This document shows positions 15,809 through 24,060 of a stretch of 38,077 nt of DNA, one piece after another. Positions within the stretch are counted from its first letter, which is position 1, and every line of letters begins with the position of its first letter. Source of the stretch: Ruminococcaceae bacterium UBA6413 (lineage in GTDB: Bacteria; Bacillota; Clostridia; Oscillospirales; Ruminococcaceae); NCBI GenBank assembly GCA_002437415.1, contig DJPL01000069.1:1-38077 (forward strand). Reading direction: 5' to 3'. The notes below the pieces were generated by a model. It searched no databases, was not told the origin of the DNA, and saw only the letters and a list, made by a program, of their open reading frames with translations. Position numbers and translations under genes: made by a program.

Positions 15809-17197
15809 TCAGTTCTTGCTCAGATATTCATCAATGCTCTGAGCCGCCTGCTTACCTGCGCCCATAGCGAGGATAACGGTAGCAGCACCTGTAACTGCGT
15901 CACCGCCGGCATAAACGCCCTCACGGGTCGTCTGCATTGTGTCCTCGTTGACTATCAGACAGCCTCTCTTGTTGGTGTCAAGACCGGGAGTTGTGCTTCT
16001 GATAAGGGGATTGGGTGAAGTACCGATCGACATGATAACCGTATCAACGGGAAGCTCAAAGTTGCTTCCTTCCTTAGCAATGGGCTTACGTCTGCCGCTT
16101 GCATCAGGTTCGCCGAGCTCCATCTCAATGCACTCCATAGCCTTTACTCTGCCGTTCTCATCACCGATGATCTTGACAGGGTTGTTGAGGTTCTTGAAGA
16201 TGATGCCCTCTTCCATAGCGTGGTGCACTTCTTCCTTACGTGCAGGCATTTCTTCCATGCCTCTGCGGTATACTATGTATACATTTTCTGCACCGAGACG
16301 CTTAGCGCATCTTGCAGCATCCATAGCAACGTTACCGCCGCCGACAACCGCAACAGACTTGCTCTTGATGATAGGTGTATCATAGTCTTCAAGATAAGCC
16401 TTCATAAGGTTTGTTCTTGTGAGGTACTCGTTAGCCGAGTAAACACCGATGAGATCCTCACCCTCGATACCCATGAATGAGGGAAGACCTGCACCCGAGC
16501 CGATAAATACAGCCTTGTAGCCCATCTCAAACAGCTCGTCTACCGACAGAACACGTCCGATAACCATATTTGTCTTTACTTCAACGCCGAGATCCTGAAG
16601 GTTCTCGACTTCCTTCTTAACGATAGCCTTCGGAAGTCTGAATTCGGGGATACCGTAAACCAGAACGCCGCCTGCTGTATGGAATGCTTCAAACACTGTT
16701 ACTTCGTAGCCCTTCTTTGCGAGGTCGCCCGCACAGGTAAGACCTGAAGGACCTGCACCTACAACTGCTACCTTCTTGCCGTTTGACTGCGGCTTTACAG
16801 ATTTTGCACTGCTGTGCTTCATATGATAGTCTGCGCAGAAACGCTCAAGACGTCCGATCGAAACGCTTTCGCCCTTGATACCTCTTACGCACTTGCCCTC
16901 ACACTGGTTTTCCTGAGGACAAACACGACCGCTGATAGCGGGGAGGCTGTTTGTGCTTGTGATTATTTCATATGCTTCTTCAAACTTACCCTCTGCAACC
17001 TTAGCTACAAATTCGGGTATTCTTACATTGACGGGACAGCCGCTTACGCAGGGCTTGTGCTTACAGTTAAGGCAACGTGATGCTTCTTCCATTGCCATTT
17101 CTTCTGTATATCCCATTGCAACTTCGAGGAAGTTCTTATTTCTTACGTTAGGGTCCTGTTCGGGCATAGGAACCTTAGTTAATGACATATTAGGCAT
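15809..17197 (-). CDS. nfnB: NfnB, large subunit of the bifurcating ferredoxin:NADP oxidoreductase (GltA-like)
   Basis: The 462-residue flavoprotein belongs to the glutamate-synthase small-subunit family. With NfnA next to it, it is best read as NfnB, which couples NADH and reduced ferredoxin oxidation to NADPH formation. The N-terminal cysteine motifs CLNCKHKPCVSGCPV and CPQENQCEGKC bind two 4Fe-4S clusters. The FAD site KVAVVGAGPSGLTCAGDLAKKGYEVTVFE and the NADP site SVAVVGGGNVAMDAARCAKRLG follow. The C-terminal GVYAGGDAVTGAATVILAMGAGKQAAQSIDEYL is the second FAD motif. No glutamate synthase large subunit gene is adjacent, which argues against a gltD role. It lies 18 bases after nfnA in the same operon. 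An older automatic name would be gltA. Confidence 0.9.
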   Translation of the reverse strand: MPNMSLTKVPMPEQDPNVRNKNFLEVAMGYTEEMAMEEASRCLNCKHKPCVSGCPVNVRIPEFVAKVAEGKFEEAYEIITSTNSLPAISGRVCPQENQCEGKCVRGIKGESVSIGRLERFCADYHMKHSSAKSVKPQSNGKKVAVVGAGPSGLTCAGDLAKKGYEVTVFEAFHTAGGVLVYGIPEFRLPKAIVKKEVENLQDLGVEVKTNMVIGRVLSVDELFEMGYKAVFIGSGAGLPSFMGIEGEDLIGVYSANEYLTRTNLMKAYLEDYDTPIIKSKSVAVVGGGNVAMDAARCAKRLGAENVYIVYRRGMEEMPARKEEVHHAMEEGIIFKNLNNPVKIIGDENGRVKAMECIEMELGEPDASGRRKPIAKEGSNFELPVDTVIMSIGTSPNPLIRSTTPGLDTNKRGCLIVNEDTMQTTREGVYAGGDAVTGAATVILAMGAGKQAAQSIDEYLSKN

Positions 17198-17215
17198 TTT
17201 CTTATCGTCCTTTCC

Positions 17216-18052
17216 TTACTGCTCAGCCTTGTAGAGTCTGCAATGCTCTCTGTCGTGGGCTTCTTTTTCCTTGTATGTTGAGTTACGCTTCATCAGCTCG
17301 TCAAAGTTTACTAAGTGACCGTCAAAGTCAGGGCCGTCAACACACGCAAACTTGATCTCTCCGCCGACATTTACACGGCAACCGCCGCACATACCTGTAC
17401 CGTCGATCATTATGGGGTTGAGCGATACAAGAGTCTTTATGCCGTAAGGACGGGTAACCTCACAGACAAACTTCATCATAGGAACAGGTCCTATCGCAAC
17501 TACAAGGTCGTACTTGTTGCCTGCGTCGATAAGGCTCTGGAGCTTGTTTGTAACAAAGCCCTTTTCGCCGTATGAGCCGTCGTCTGTCGTGATATAGAAA
17601 TTGGTGCTTGCTTTCTTGAATTCATCTTCAAGAATGACGATATCCTTGTTTCTGAAACCTGCGATAACGTCAACGTCAACACCTTCGTTGAATAACTGCT
17701 TTGCCGAAGGATAAGCGATAGCGTTACCAACGCCGCCGCCGATAACACATACCTTCTTTGCACCCTCAAAGTCTGTTGCCTTGCCGAGAGGTCCTACAAA
17801 GTCGAGAAGAGCGTCGCCCTCTTTGAGCTGTGCCAACAGCATTGTAGTCTGACCTACTATCTGGAATATGATCGTGATAGTGCCCTTTTCTCTGTCGTAG
17901 TCAGAGATAGTAAGAGGTATTCTCTCACCCTTTTCATCAACACGGAGAATGATGAACTGTCCTGCTAACGCCTTCTTAGCAATGAAGGGAGCATCTACTT
18001 CCATCAGAACAACATTTTCGTTGAGCTGACGTCTTTTGAGTATTTTATACAT
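17216..18052 (-). CDS. nfnA: NfnA, FAD/NAD- and 2Fe-2S-binding subunit of the bifurcating ferredoxin:NADP oxidoreductase
   Basis: The 278 residues resemble the PyrK/ferredoxin-NADP reductase family. The first ~95 form the FAD-binding barrel (GQFIILRVDEKGERIPLTISDYD). The NAD-binding part follows with VCVIGGGVGNAIAYPSAKQL. Near the C-terminus, cysteines 222, 225 and 237 (C-x2-C-x11-C in GMCGGCRVNV...FACVDGPDF) would hold the 2Fe-2S cluster. A fourth cysteine is not close; an aspartate just before (Asp217) may be the remaining ligand, as I recall for Nfn enzymes. The pairing with nfnB, and the absence of pyrD, decides against the dihydroorotate dehydrogenase electron-transfer subunit. AAAGGAAAGGG lies before the ATG. 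A promoter and a leader hairpin lie upstream. Confidence 0.9.
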   Translation of the reverse strand: MYKILKRRQLNENVVLMEVDAPFIAKKALAGQFIILRVDEKGERIPLTISDYDREKGTITIIFQIVGQTTMLLAQLKEGDALLDFVGPLGKATDFEGAKKVCVIGGGVGNAIAYPSAKQLFNEGVDVDVIAGFRNKDIVILEDEFKKASTNFYITTDDGSYGEKGFVTNKLQSLIDAGNKYDLVVAIGPVPMMKFVCEVTRPYGIKTLVSLNPIMIDGTGMCGGCRVNVGGEIKFACVDGPDFDGHLVNFDELMKRNSTYKEKEAHDREHCRLYKAEQ

Positions 18053-18081
18053 TGTAAAAACCCTTTCCTTTCATTATGTGT

Positions 18082-18109
18082 GGAATTCTGTAAAACGCAC
18101 AGAAATTCC
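18082..18109 (-). promoter_or_regulatory. Hairpin in the nfnA leader
   Basis: On the plus strand GGAATTCTGT (18082-18091) and ACAGAAATTCC (18099-18109) are inverted with a one-base bulge, and flanking TGTG/CCACA extends the pairing. It lies between the promoter and nfnA, with no T-tract. It could be an RNA structure or an operator; no known regulator motif is evident. Confidence 0.5.
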
Positions 18110-18124
18110 GATCCGCCACACCAT

Positions 18125-18153
18125 AGTATAGCAGATTGTCACACAAATTTCAA
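18125..18153 (-). promoter_or_regulatory. Promoter of nfnAB
   Basis: On the minus strand TTGAAA (18148-18153) and TATACT (18125-18130) are 17 bp apart. The rest of the 350-bp gap to the divergent gene is AT-rich, with nothing else convincing. Confidence 0.7.
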
Positions 18154-18302
18154 GCTCTTTCGGTATTTTTTTATTGAATAACACCATTACTTAAAGTGAT
18201 AACGGTTGAAAACAGGCGGAAATGAATTGCTTTTTTCTGCTGATTTTCGCACGGAATTAAACAATTTTGCCGTTGTCGGAATGTTTATCGACCTTTTTCA
18301 CA

Positions 18303-18331
18303 TTGACAAATGCTGTGAGATGCGGTATAAT
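18303..18331 (+). promoter_or_regulatory. Perfect sigma-A promoter of the YbhN-like gene
   Basis: TTGACA (18303-18308), a 17-bp spacer and TATAAT (18326-18331). A small leader hairpin AGCGGT-GTAAA-ACCGCT follows at 18358-18374. Confidence 0.9.
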
Positions 18332-18403
18332 CATAATGTTACTGTAAAATGGGAAAAAGCGGTGTAAAACCGCTGTATAACGCCATTAAATATGGGAGGC
18401 TTA

Positions 18404-19519
18404 ATGAAAAAGAAAAAATCGAATAAGCTGAACCTTATAATATGTGCAATTGCATTTGTATTTATGATATTCTATGTTTATTTTGTGGATGGATTTGATA
18501 ACCTTGTCAATTCGATCCGTAAGATAAATGTGGGCTTTCTGCTTATTGCGGTAGGACTAATGGTGGTGTACTGGATGCTTGAGGCAATGGGCGTTCACGC
18601 ATCTCTTAGGACTACATATCCTAAAGCAAAGTTCAGCAGAACATTTATGACGACACTTCTCGGCCAGTACTTCAACTGCATAACCCCGTCCTCAACAGGC
18701 GGACAGCCTATGCAGGTCTACTACTTTACAAAGTTCGGCGTTCCTATGTCGCATGCAATGACGGCATTACTGAGCAAATTCATAATGTATCAGTTTGTAC
18801 TGACAGGATATTCCGCCGTTGTGCTTATCGCAAGATTTAACAAATTTTCGGCAGAGTATGCCCCGCTTATGGCATTGGTAATTCTGGGATTTGTAATAAA
18901 TACCGTCGTTATTATTCTGCTGTTTATGCTGGCGTTCTTTAAAAAGCCTGTCAAGAAGCTGGCGGTATGGGCGGTAAAGCTTCTTGCCAAGATCCACATT
19001 TTCAAATTCCGCTTTATAAAGAGCGAAGAGGACAAGATAAAGAAGATCAAATCCGTTGAGAATATTGTAGACGAATATCATGATAATTTCGTGTTCATTA
19101 AGAAAAAACCGTGGCTTATCATACGACTGATCATTTACAATATAATTCAGCTGACGGCTTACTTCTCGATCTCATATATAATTTATCTCGGCTTCGGACT
19201 GTCGGGCACAGACTATCTCACCATTATTTCGTGTCAGGCATTCGTGCTGATGATCTCGGCATTTATGCCGTTGCCGGGTGCGCTCGGTGCGGCGGAGGGC
19301 AGCTACACTCTGTTCTTCAGCACCATATTCATAGGCTCGGACGGAACAAAGTATGTCGGCATTTCGACCTTTATCTGGCGTTTTCTTACGTTCTATCTGC
19401 CGATAATAGCTGGACTTATATTATCCACATTTGTGGGAAAATTCATGAATGTTCAAGTTCCGGACAAATCGACGATCGAACTTACGGAAGAAGAACTGAA
19501 GGGCGATCCTATAGACTGA
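18404..19519 (+). CDS. YbhN/UPF0104 integral membrane protein (lysylphosphatidylglycerol synthase-like membrane domain)
   Basis: The 371-residue protein has about eight hydrophobic helices and matches the membrane (flippase-like) part of MprF-type lysylphosphatidylglycerol synthases. It carries no aminoacyl-transferase domain. Family features are EAMGVHASLRTTYP, GQYFNCITPSSTGGQPMQVYYFTKFG and, near the end, FMPLPGALGAAEGSYTLFF. Members are thought to handle or move lipids in the membrane, but a precise reaction is not known for this type. The open frame reaches back to ATG 18392. GGGAGG at 18394-18399 shows that ATG 18404 is the start. It stands alone with a perfect promoter and a terminator-like hairpin (CGGCAGA/TCTGCCG, then TTTGCTTT). 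Confidence 0.85.
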   Translation: MKKKKSNKLNLIICAIAFVFMIFYVYFVDGFDNLVNSIRKINVGFLLIAVGLMVVYWMLEAMGVHASLRTTYPKAKFSRTFMTTLLGQYFNCITPSSTGGQPMQVYYFTKFGVPMSHAMTALLSKFIMYQFVLTGYSAVVLIARFNKFSAEYAPLMALVILGFVINTVVIILLFMLAFFKKPVKKLAVWAVKLLAKIHIFKFRFIKSEEDKIKKIKSVENIVDEYHDNFVFIKKKPWLIIRLIIYNIIQLTAYFSISYIIYLGFGLSGTDYLTIISCQAFVLMISAFMPLPGALGAAEGSYTLFFSTIFIGSDGTKYVGISTFIWRFLTFYLPIIAGLILSTFVGKFMNVQVPDKSTIELTEEELKGDPID

Positions 19520-19541
19520 TTGCTAAAATTAAAAATAATGT

Positions 19542-19573
19542 GCGGCAGAGGGTGTATCTTCTGCCGTTTGCTT
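19542..19573 (+). terminator. Terminator after the YbhN-like gene
   Basis: CGGCAGA and TCTGCCG pair around GGGTGTATCT and are followed by TTTGCTTT. The U-tract is imperfect. Confidence 0.6.
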
Positions 19574-19735
19574 TATCCGAAAATCGTGATAGCTTTAAAC
19601 GGCTTTGTTAAGCCAATGCAACCGCAAATTTACATAAAAATATTCAAAAGCAACACAAAGTAGGTAGACCTTACATTGCTCTTTGTGGTATCATCACGTC
19701 AGACAGAAAAGTTGTCGGGAAAGGAAGAATATATT

Positions 19736-20641
19736 ATGAGCTTAGGAACAAATATTCAGTTTTACCGTAAAAGAAAAAATATGACGCAGGAGGACCTTGC
19801 CGAGCTTATGAACGTGTCGCGTCAGACCGTATCAAAGTGGGAGTCCGATTCTGCGTTTCCCGAAACGGATAAGCTTATCACCCTGAGTGACTATTTCGGT
19901 TGTACACTTGACGAGCTTATCAAGGGAAGTGCCGAAGAAAGCTTTACGGAAGATACAGCGGGCTATGACAAGGAGATGAACGGCTTTACACGGTCGATCT
20001 GTATTGGTACTGCGACTGTGCTTGCGGGTGTCACTACATTGCTTTTAACAACGGGTCTGGGACTTGATGAAACCATAGCTGCGGCAATATTTATGCTGTT
20101 TGTGACAGTTGGCACGGCGATATTTATAGTAAGCGGCATACGACACGACAACTATGTCAAGGAAAATCCCAATATCAAGCCGTTTTACAGCGTAGAGCAG
20201 ATAAAGGCATTCAGAAATAAATTCCCCGCTGTTATCGCCGGCGGTACGGTGCTTGTACTGCTCGGCGTGATCGCATTGATGGTAATGCAGAGCTTTGTCG
20301 GTAAGATCGCGCCCGATGTTATGACGGAGGAAAGCTTTGATGCGCTGTGCGCGGCGGTTCTGCTTTTATGTGTCACTGTTGCCGCACCTGTGTTTATATA
20401 CGGCGGTATGCAGTATGCAAAGTACGATATTGAAGAGTACAACAAGGAAAATAACCCCGACAAGCCGTTCGCCGACAGACTTATGTCGGCTATATCCGGT
20501 GGTATAATGCTGGCGGCTACAATTGTGCTTTTTATAATGGGATTTTGTTTTAACAACTGGGAACTATGCTGGATAGGTTATCCGATAGGCGGTGTTCTTA
20601 TCGGAATTGTAAGCTGTATATTAAATGTCGTAAAAAAATAA
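19736..20641 (+). CDS. XRE-family regulator with a C-terminal membrane domain
   Basis: The first ~60 of 301 residues form a helix-turn-helix of the Cro/CI type (IQFYRKRKNMTQEDLAELMNVSRQTVSKWESDSAFPETDKLITLSDYFGCTLDELIKG). It should bind an operator DNA site. The rest contains about six hydrophobic helices in three pairs, separated by short polar stretches, so the regulator is probably held in the membrane. Such fusions are common in Clostridia, and the signal they sense is usually unknown. The open frame reaches back to 19676, but AAGGAAG lies just before ATG 19736 and the helix-turn-helix begins at once from there. The next gene, an M20 peptidase, has its own promoter. A role in stress to the envelope is only an inference. 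Confidence 0.85.
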   Translation: MSLGTNIQFYRKRKNMTQEDLAELMNVSRQTVSKWESDSAFPETDKLITLSDYFGCTLDELIKGSAEESFTEDTAGYDKEMNGFTRSICIGTATVLAGVTTLLLTTGLGLDETIAAAIFMLFVTVGTAIFIVSGIRHDNYVKENPNIKPFYSVEQIKAFRNKFPAVIAGGTVLVLLGVIALMVMQSFVGKIAPDVMTEESFDALCAAVLLLCVTVAAPVFIYGGMQYAKYDIEEYNKENNPDKPFADRLMSAISGGIMLAATIVLFIMGFCFNNWELCWIGYPIGGVLIGIVSCILNVVKK

Positions 20642-20649
20642 GCAGATAC

Positions 20650-20678
20650 TTGCATAATTTTTGTGAATATGGTACAAT
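20650..20678 (+). promoter_or_regulatory. Promoter of the M20 peptidase gene
   Basis: TTGCAT (20650-20655) and TACAAT (20673-20678) with a 17-bp spacer. Confidence 0.65.
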
Positions 20679-20736
20679 TAAATAGCGGTAACTGTTCCGA
20701 ATGTTGCCGTAATTAAAAGATTTGAGGATTTTTACC

Positions 20737-22221
20737 GTGAACCCTTTAATGATTGTACTGTATGTTTTACTCGGACTGCTTGCGGTGTATGCCGTATTGT
20801 TTCTAATTGCGGTGCTCCGCGCCGTATTTATGAAGAAAGAATTTGCGGACGACAAGCCGTTTGACCCGTATAAGGACGGTATCGACTGCGATACCCACGC
20901 CGAGCATCTGTCGAAGATAATACAGGTGCCGACAGTAAGTATACGCGGAAACACCGATATGACACAGATATATAAGTTCCACGACCTGCTTGAACAGCAG
21001 TACCCGAATATCCACAGGGTATGCGAACGTGTTGATATAGACGGCGCATTGCTGTTTATCTGGCGCGGTAAGGATAAAAGCAGAAATCCGATATGCCTTA
21101 TGTCGCACCAGGACGTTGTTCCGGCTGACAGCGAAAAGTGGAAGTATGACGCTTTTTCCGGCAAGATAGCCGACGGTAAGATATGGGGCAGAGGTACAGT
21201 CGATACCAAGGGCGCGCTCTGCGCAATACTCGAGAGCATAGAGGAGCTTATAAAAGAGGGTTTTACGCCTGTCTGTGACGTATATGTCGGAAGCTCTAAC
21301 AATGAGGAGATCACCGGCGACGGTGCGGTAAAGACAGTAGAATACCTGTACGAAAAAGGCATACATTTTGACCTTGTAATGGACGAGGGTGGCTCGGTAA
21401 TGTCATATGAGGACAGCACCAAGGGAAGAATGGTAGCACACAACGCTATGATAGGCATACTCGAAAAGGGCAGAGCAAATATCAAGTTCACCGCAAGGAG
21501 CAAGGGCGGACACGCAAGCGTTCCGTTCAACAACAACCCGTTTGCAAGGCTGTCAAAGCTGATGTATATAATTGAACACAGAAATCCGTTCAAGAAGAGG
21601 ATAACTCACCCTGCAAGAGTGCAGTATCACGCAATGGCACCGTATATGCATCATTTCAGGCATCGTCTGCTGTACGGCAATCTGTGGCTTTTCGCTCCGA
21701 TAGCGCCGTACATAATGCACAGGATAGGCGGACCTGCGGGCGCTGTTGTAAAGACAACGTGTATATTCACTATGGCTGAGGGAAGCAAGGGCGCAAATGT
21801 TATTCCGGAAACGGCGAGCGTTACGGCAAACTGTCGTTTCATGGTTCATGAACCGCTGCCGCAGTCATATAAGAAACTCGGAAAGCTGTGCCATAAGCTC
21901 GGTATTTCTATGGAAATGCTGGCGGGTTTTGATGTTCCGCCCGTCGCGGATATGAACTGTTATGCGTATAAATATGTAAATAAGAGAATAAAGGAAACAT
22001 TCGGCGATATCCCGAGAATACCTTATATAATGCTCGCAGGTACGGATTCACGGCACTATACAAAAATCTGCGACTGCGTACTGCGCTTTGTTCCGCTTAT
22101 GATGACGGGTCCACAGCTCAACAGCGCACACGCAATAAATGAAAACCTTAATGTTGAATCGCTTGAAAGAGGAATTGTGTTCTACCACGACTTTATTAAG
22201 AATTACGGCTCAGAGCTGTAA
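20737..22221 (+). CDS. Membrane-anchored M20 family metallopeptidase
   Basis: The 494-residue protein has an N-terminal membrane helix (MIVLYVLLGLLAVYAVLFLIAVL) followed by a zinc peptidase of the M20 family (carboxypeptidase S / aminoacylase-1-like type). Zinc-site features are visible: MSHQDVVPAD, then GRGTVDTKGALCAILESIE with the bridging aspartate, the catalytic glutamate pair in SSNNEEITGDGA, and GTDSRHY toward the C-terminus. A dimerisation insert of ~170 residues lies between. It would cleave small peptides or N-acyl amino acids; the substrate is unknown. An in-frame TTG at 20722 has no ribosome site, while GAGGA at 20724-20728 is well placed for GTG 20737. The gene stands alone. Confidence 0.87.
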   Translation: MNPLMIVLYVLLGLLAVYAVLFLIAVLRAVFMKKEFADDKPFDPYKDGIDCDTHAEHLSKIIQVPTVSIRGNTDMTQIYKFHDLLEQQYPNIHRVCERVDIDGALLFIWRGKDKSRNPICLMSHQDVVPADSEKWKYDAFSGKIADGKIWGRGTVDTKGALCAILESIEELIKEGFTPVCDVYVGSSNNEEITGDGAVKTVEYLYEKGIHFDLVMDEGGSVMSYEDSTKGRMVAHNAMIGILEKGRANIKFTARSKGGHASVPFNNNPFARLSKLMYIIEHRNPFKKRITHPARVQYHAMAPYMHHFRHRLLYGNLWLFAPIAPYIMHRIGGPAGAVVKTTCIFTMAEGSKGANVIPETASVTANCRFMVHEPLPQSYKKLGKLCHKLGISMEMLAGFDVPPVADMNCYAYKYVNKRIKETFGDIPRIPYIMLAGTDSRHYTKICDCVLRFVPLMMTGPQLNSAHAINENLNVESLERGIVFYHDFIKNYGSEL

Positions 22222-22559
22222 CAGAGAAATAAAACGGACATAATCATAATAACAAACAAAAAAGAACAATGTCTGCTGTTCATTAACGGCAGCGTGTTAG
22301 TTGGCAAAATTGATAATCGGCAAGCGGAAAAACAATAAAACAAAGCATTTAAAGAATGAAATTAAATGATTTTACACAAATGTTACACTGTTTTGCTATC
22401 AAAATAGACATAAGGAAATTATACTATATATAAGTTGCGTAATACAGTGTTCGATGATAACAGAAAATTAATAGAAAAGAGCAAAACGTCAACTTTCCTA
22501 ACAGAAACGAAGACATGAGAGAACTTTTAAAAATTCAAAACAGGAACAGGGCATAGCAA
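22222..22559. other. Gene-free AT-rich stretch left of the IS
   Basis: No open frame or clear terminator was found. The DNA is A-rich and probably contains the left end of the insertion sequence near its right side, but I could not match it to the right end. Confidence 0.4.
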
Positions 22560-22572
22560 AGCAGACCTCAGC

Positions 22573-22593
22573 AAAAAAAAGCTGAAATCAGCT
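22573..22593 (-). terminator. Terminator of the transposase gene
   Basis: Read on the minus strand, AGCTGA-TT-TCAGCT is followed at once by a run of Ts. Plus-strand arms are 22580-22585 and 22588-22593. CTCAGC/GCTGAG flank it. Confidence 0.7.
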
Positions 22594-22615
22594 GAGAGAT
22601 ATTTGATTGAAAAAG

Positions 22616-23893
22616 CTAAGCGATACGTTTGACAGATTTAAAGCAACGATAAGAACGATCCGATTTAGTGACAACAGAGGCGAGAGCAACTGCCAATAGC
22701 GCGATATGAGCGACAGAATTCAGGTTTTGTGCGGCGTTGAAGCCGTGAACCCAAAGGCGCTCTTGCCCTGTCTGCTTAAAACGCGAATTGTAACGTTCGG
22801 CTTCGGTTCTGAGCGCATAAAGCTTTTTGAAAGAGATGCATTCACGGTCGATAGAAAGACGATAATCATCGGGAAGAGTAACATATTTGGTACAGCCGCG
22901 GCATTTTCTGCTGTTATTCCAATTTTTGTGATTGCATGGGCAAACTCCCGATTTTGAACGTTTGAAAGGGCAGCAGTATTTCTGGCGGGTTCTGCCATTG
23001 TCGGTGAATTTGCCGTCTTTGTGCATAGCAAGACCTGCTTCGCATACAGGGAGACCGCTTGCAAGCTTTTTTGGATTTTTAGTGTTTCGCTTGTTGAGAG
23101 GAATAACGCATTCGCCGCGATATAGCTCTTTAACAGTGTTGTAAACAGCTCTGACGTCATAGCCTTTGTCGGCTAGGAATGTACATTCATCAACAGAAAG
23201 AAAAGAATTGGTTTGGCTTAGAATATCAAGAGCGACTGTACTGTCCGCTACATCGGCAGTAGTTGTCAGTTCGTAGATCGGTAAGCCTGTAATGCAATCA
23301 ACCAGAATGTGATTCTTGTAGCCCCAATAATATTCAAATTTACGTTCATTATGCTGATTTGAAGCTGTGTGAACACCTAAACCGCAGTCTTTGTCAGACT
23401 TGGGCTGATTGTTTTTTGAAAACTTGTTTTTGGCAAATGACTTTGAGTTATTCTGATGAGTATTTGCACTTACGGGAGTAGAATCCAGAGCGATGAAAGA
23501 AGTATCAATGACACCGATTTCAGCAAGCTTTAAGACCTGCGACTGCATGAGCTTTTTAAGCAGATCGTTGTCAAGTTTTCGGATAAAGCGGTCAAAAGTC
23601 CAGTATGACGGAAGTGGTTTCATGATATTGAAGCCGCAGTAATGAGCGATGATTAGATTATTGTTAAGATAATCGACCAAATCGGTAATGCAGGAAAAGC
23701 ATTCGCATTTCATAACGATGAAAGCACAAAGCAAGGCTTTTTTAGAAAATCCGTTTCTTCCTGTTTTGGCAGTAGATTCCGGAAATTCAGACAAGTCAAG
23801 GTTAATGAAAAGCTTGTCATAAAACTGCGCCTTTGGCGCGGATGTGAAAAATGTGATGTCCTGTATAATTTCCTGGCGATAGATAACAGCCAA
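22616..23893 (-). CDS. DDE transposase (DUF772 / DDE_Tnp_1 type)
   Basis: The 425-residue enzyme should cut and join the ends of the IS. The N-terminal ~110 residues match the DUF772 region of IS1182/IS5-like transposases. The RNase-H-like catalytic core carries DDE candidates: Asp in FIALDSTPVSANTH, Asp in TFLADKGYDVRAVY and Glu in ALRTEAERYNSRFKQTG. Between them lies a cysteine-rich insert (YCCPF, CPCNHKNW, CRGC) that could bind zinc. The frame is intact, so the element may be active. The TTG at 23893 directly touches the GAAAGGGG ribosome site, which is too close; initiation at a rare codon such as ATC or ATT a few codons later is possible. An inverted repeat covers the start (see 23885-23948). 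Confidence 0.87.
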   Translation of the reverse strand: MAVIYRQEIIQDITFFTSAPKAQFYDKLFINLDLSEFPESTAKTGRNGFSKKALLCAFIVMKCECFSCITDLVDYLNNNLIIAHYCGFNIMKPLPSYWTFDRFIRKLDNDLLKKLMQSQVLKLAEIGVIDTSFIALDSTPVSANTHQNNSKSFAKNKFSKNNQPKSDKDCGLGVHTASNQHNERKFEYYWGYKNHILVDCITGLPIYELTTTADVADSTVALDILSQTNSFLSVDECTFLADKGYDVRAVYNTVKELYRGECVIPLNKRNTKNPKKLASGLPVCEAGLAMHKDGKFTDNGRTRQKYCCPFKRSKSGVCPCNHKNWNNSRKCRGCTKYVTLPDDYRLSIDRECISFKKLYALRTEAERYNSRFKQTGQERLWVHGFNAAQNLNSVAHIALLAVALASVVTKSDRSYRCFKSVKRIA

Positions 23894-23948
23894 CCCCTTT
23901 CGTGTGGTTTTTCGTTCAATTTAATTATACCAAAGTCGGTTGGCTGTT
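23885..23948 (-). promoter_or_regulatory. Transposase promoter framed by an 11-bp inverted repeat over the start site
   Basis: AACAGCCAACC (23885-23895) and GGTTGGCTGTT (23938-23948) are perfect inverted arms. The near arm covers part of the ribosome site and the start of the transposase. Between them, on the minus strand, lies a -10 box TATAAT (23924-23929) with a weak -35. A transcript begun there lacks the far arm; a transcript entering from outside contains both. Confidence 0.65.
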
Positions 23949-24060
23949 TCTATATTTTTTAGTGATTATTTTGTTTATTATGCCTTGCAAACCCGCTTTT
24001 TTACTTCGTTTGCGGTGTTTTGCTCAAGGCTAGAAAATTAAAAGAAAAGAGGGTATTTTT

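Larger units (their letters stand above)
22560..23950 (-). mobile_element. Insertion sequence with one DDE transposase gene (ends not resolved)
   Basis: A single transposase gene on the minus strand is followed by its own terminator and preceded by a promoter and an inverted repeat. This is the layout of a complete IS of about 1.4 kb. I could not identify matching terminal inverted repeats or a target duplication, so the borders given are approximate. The element lies between the M20 gene and a DUF4177-like gene and does not visibly break a gene. Confidence 0.7.

Noticed and set aside
15809..18052. Reading as gltD plus dihydroorotate dehydrogenase subunit pyrK
   Set aside because: No gltB or pyrD is nearby, and the two adjacent genes together have the pattern of NfnA and NfnB.
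22616..23893. Broken transposase
   Set aside because: The frame is open over the full length and the three acidic residues are present; only the start codon is unclear.
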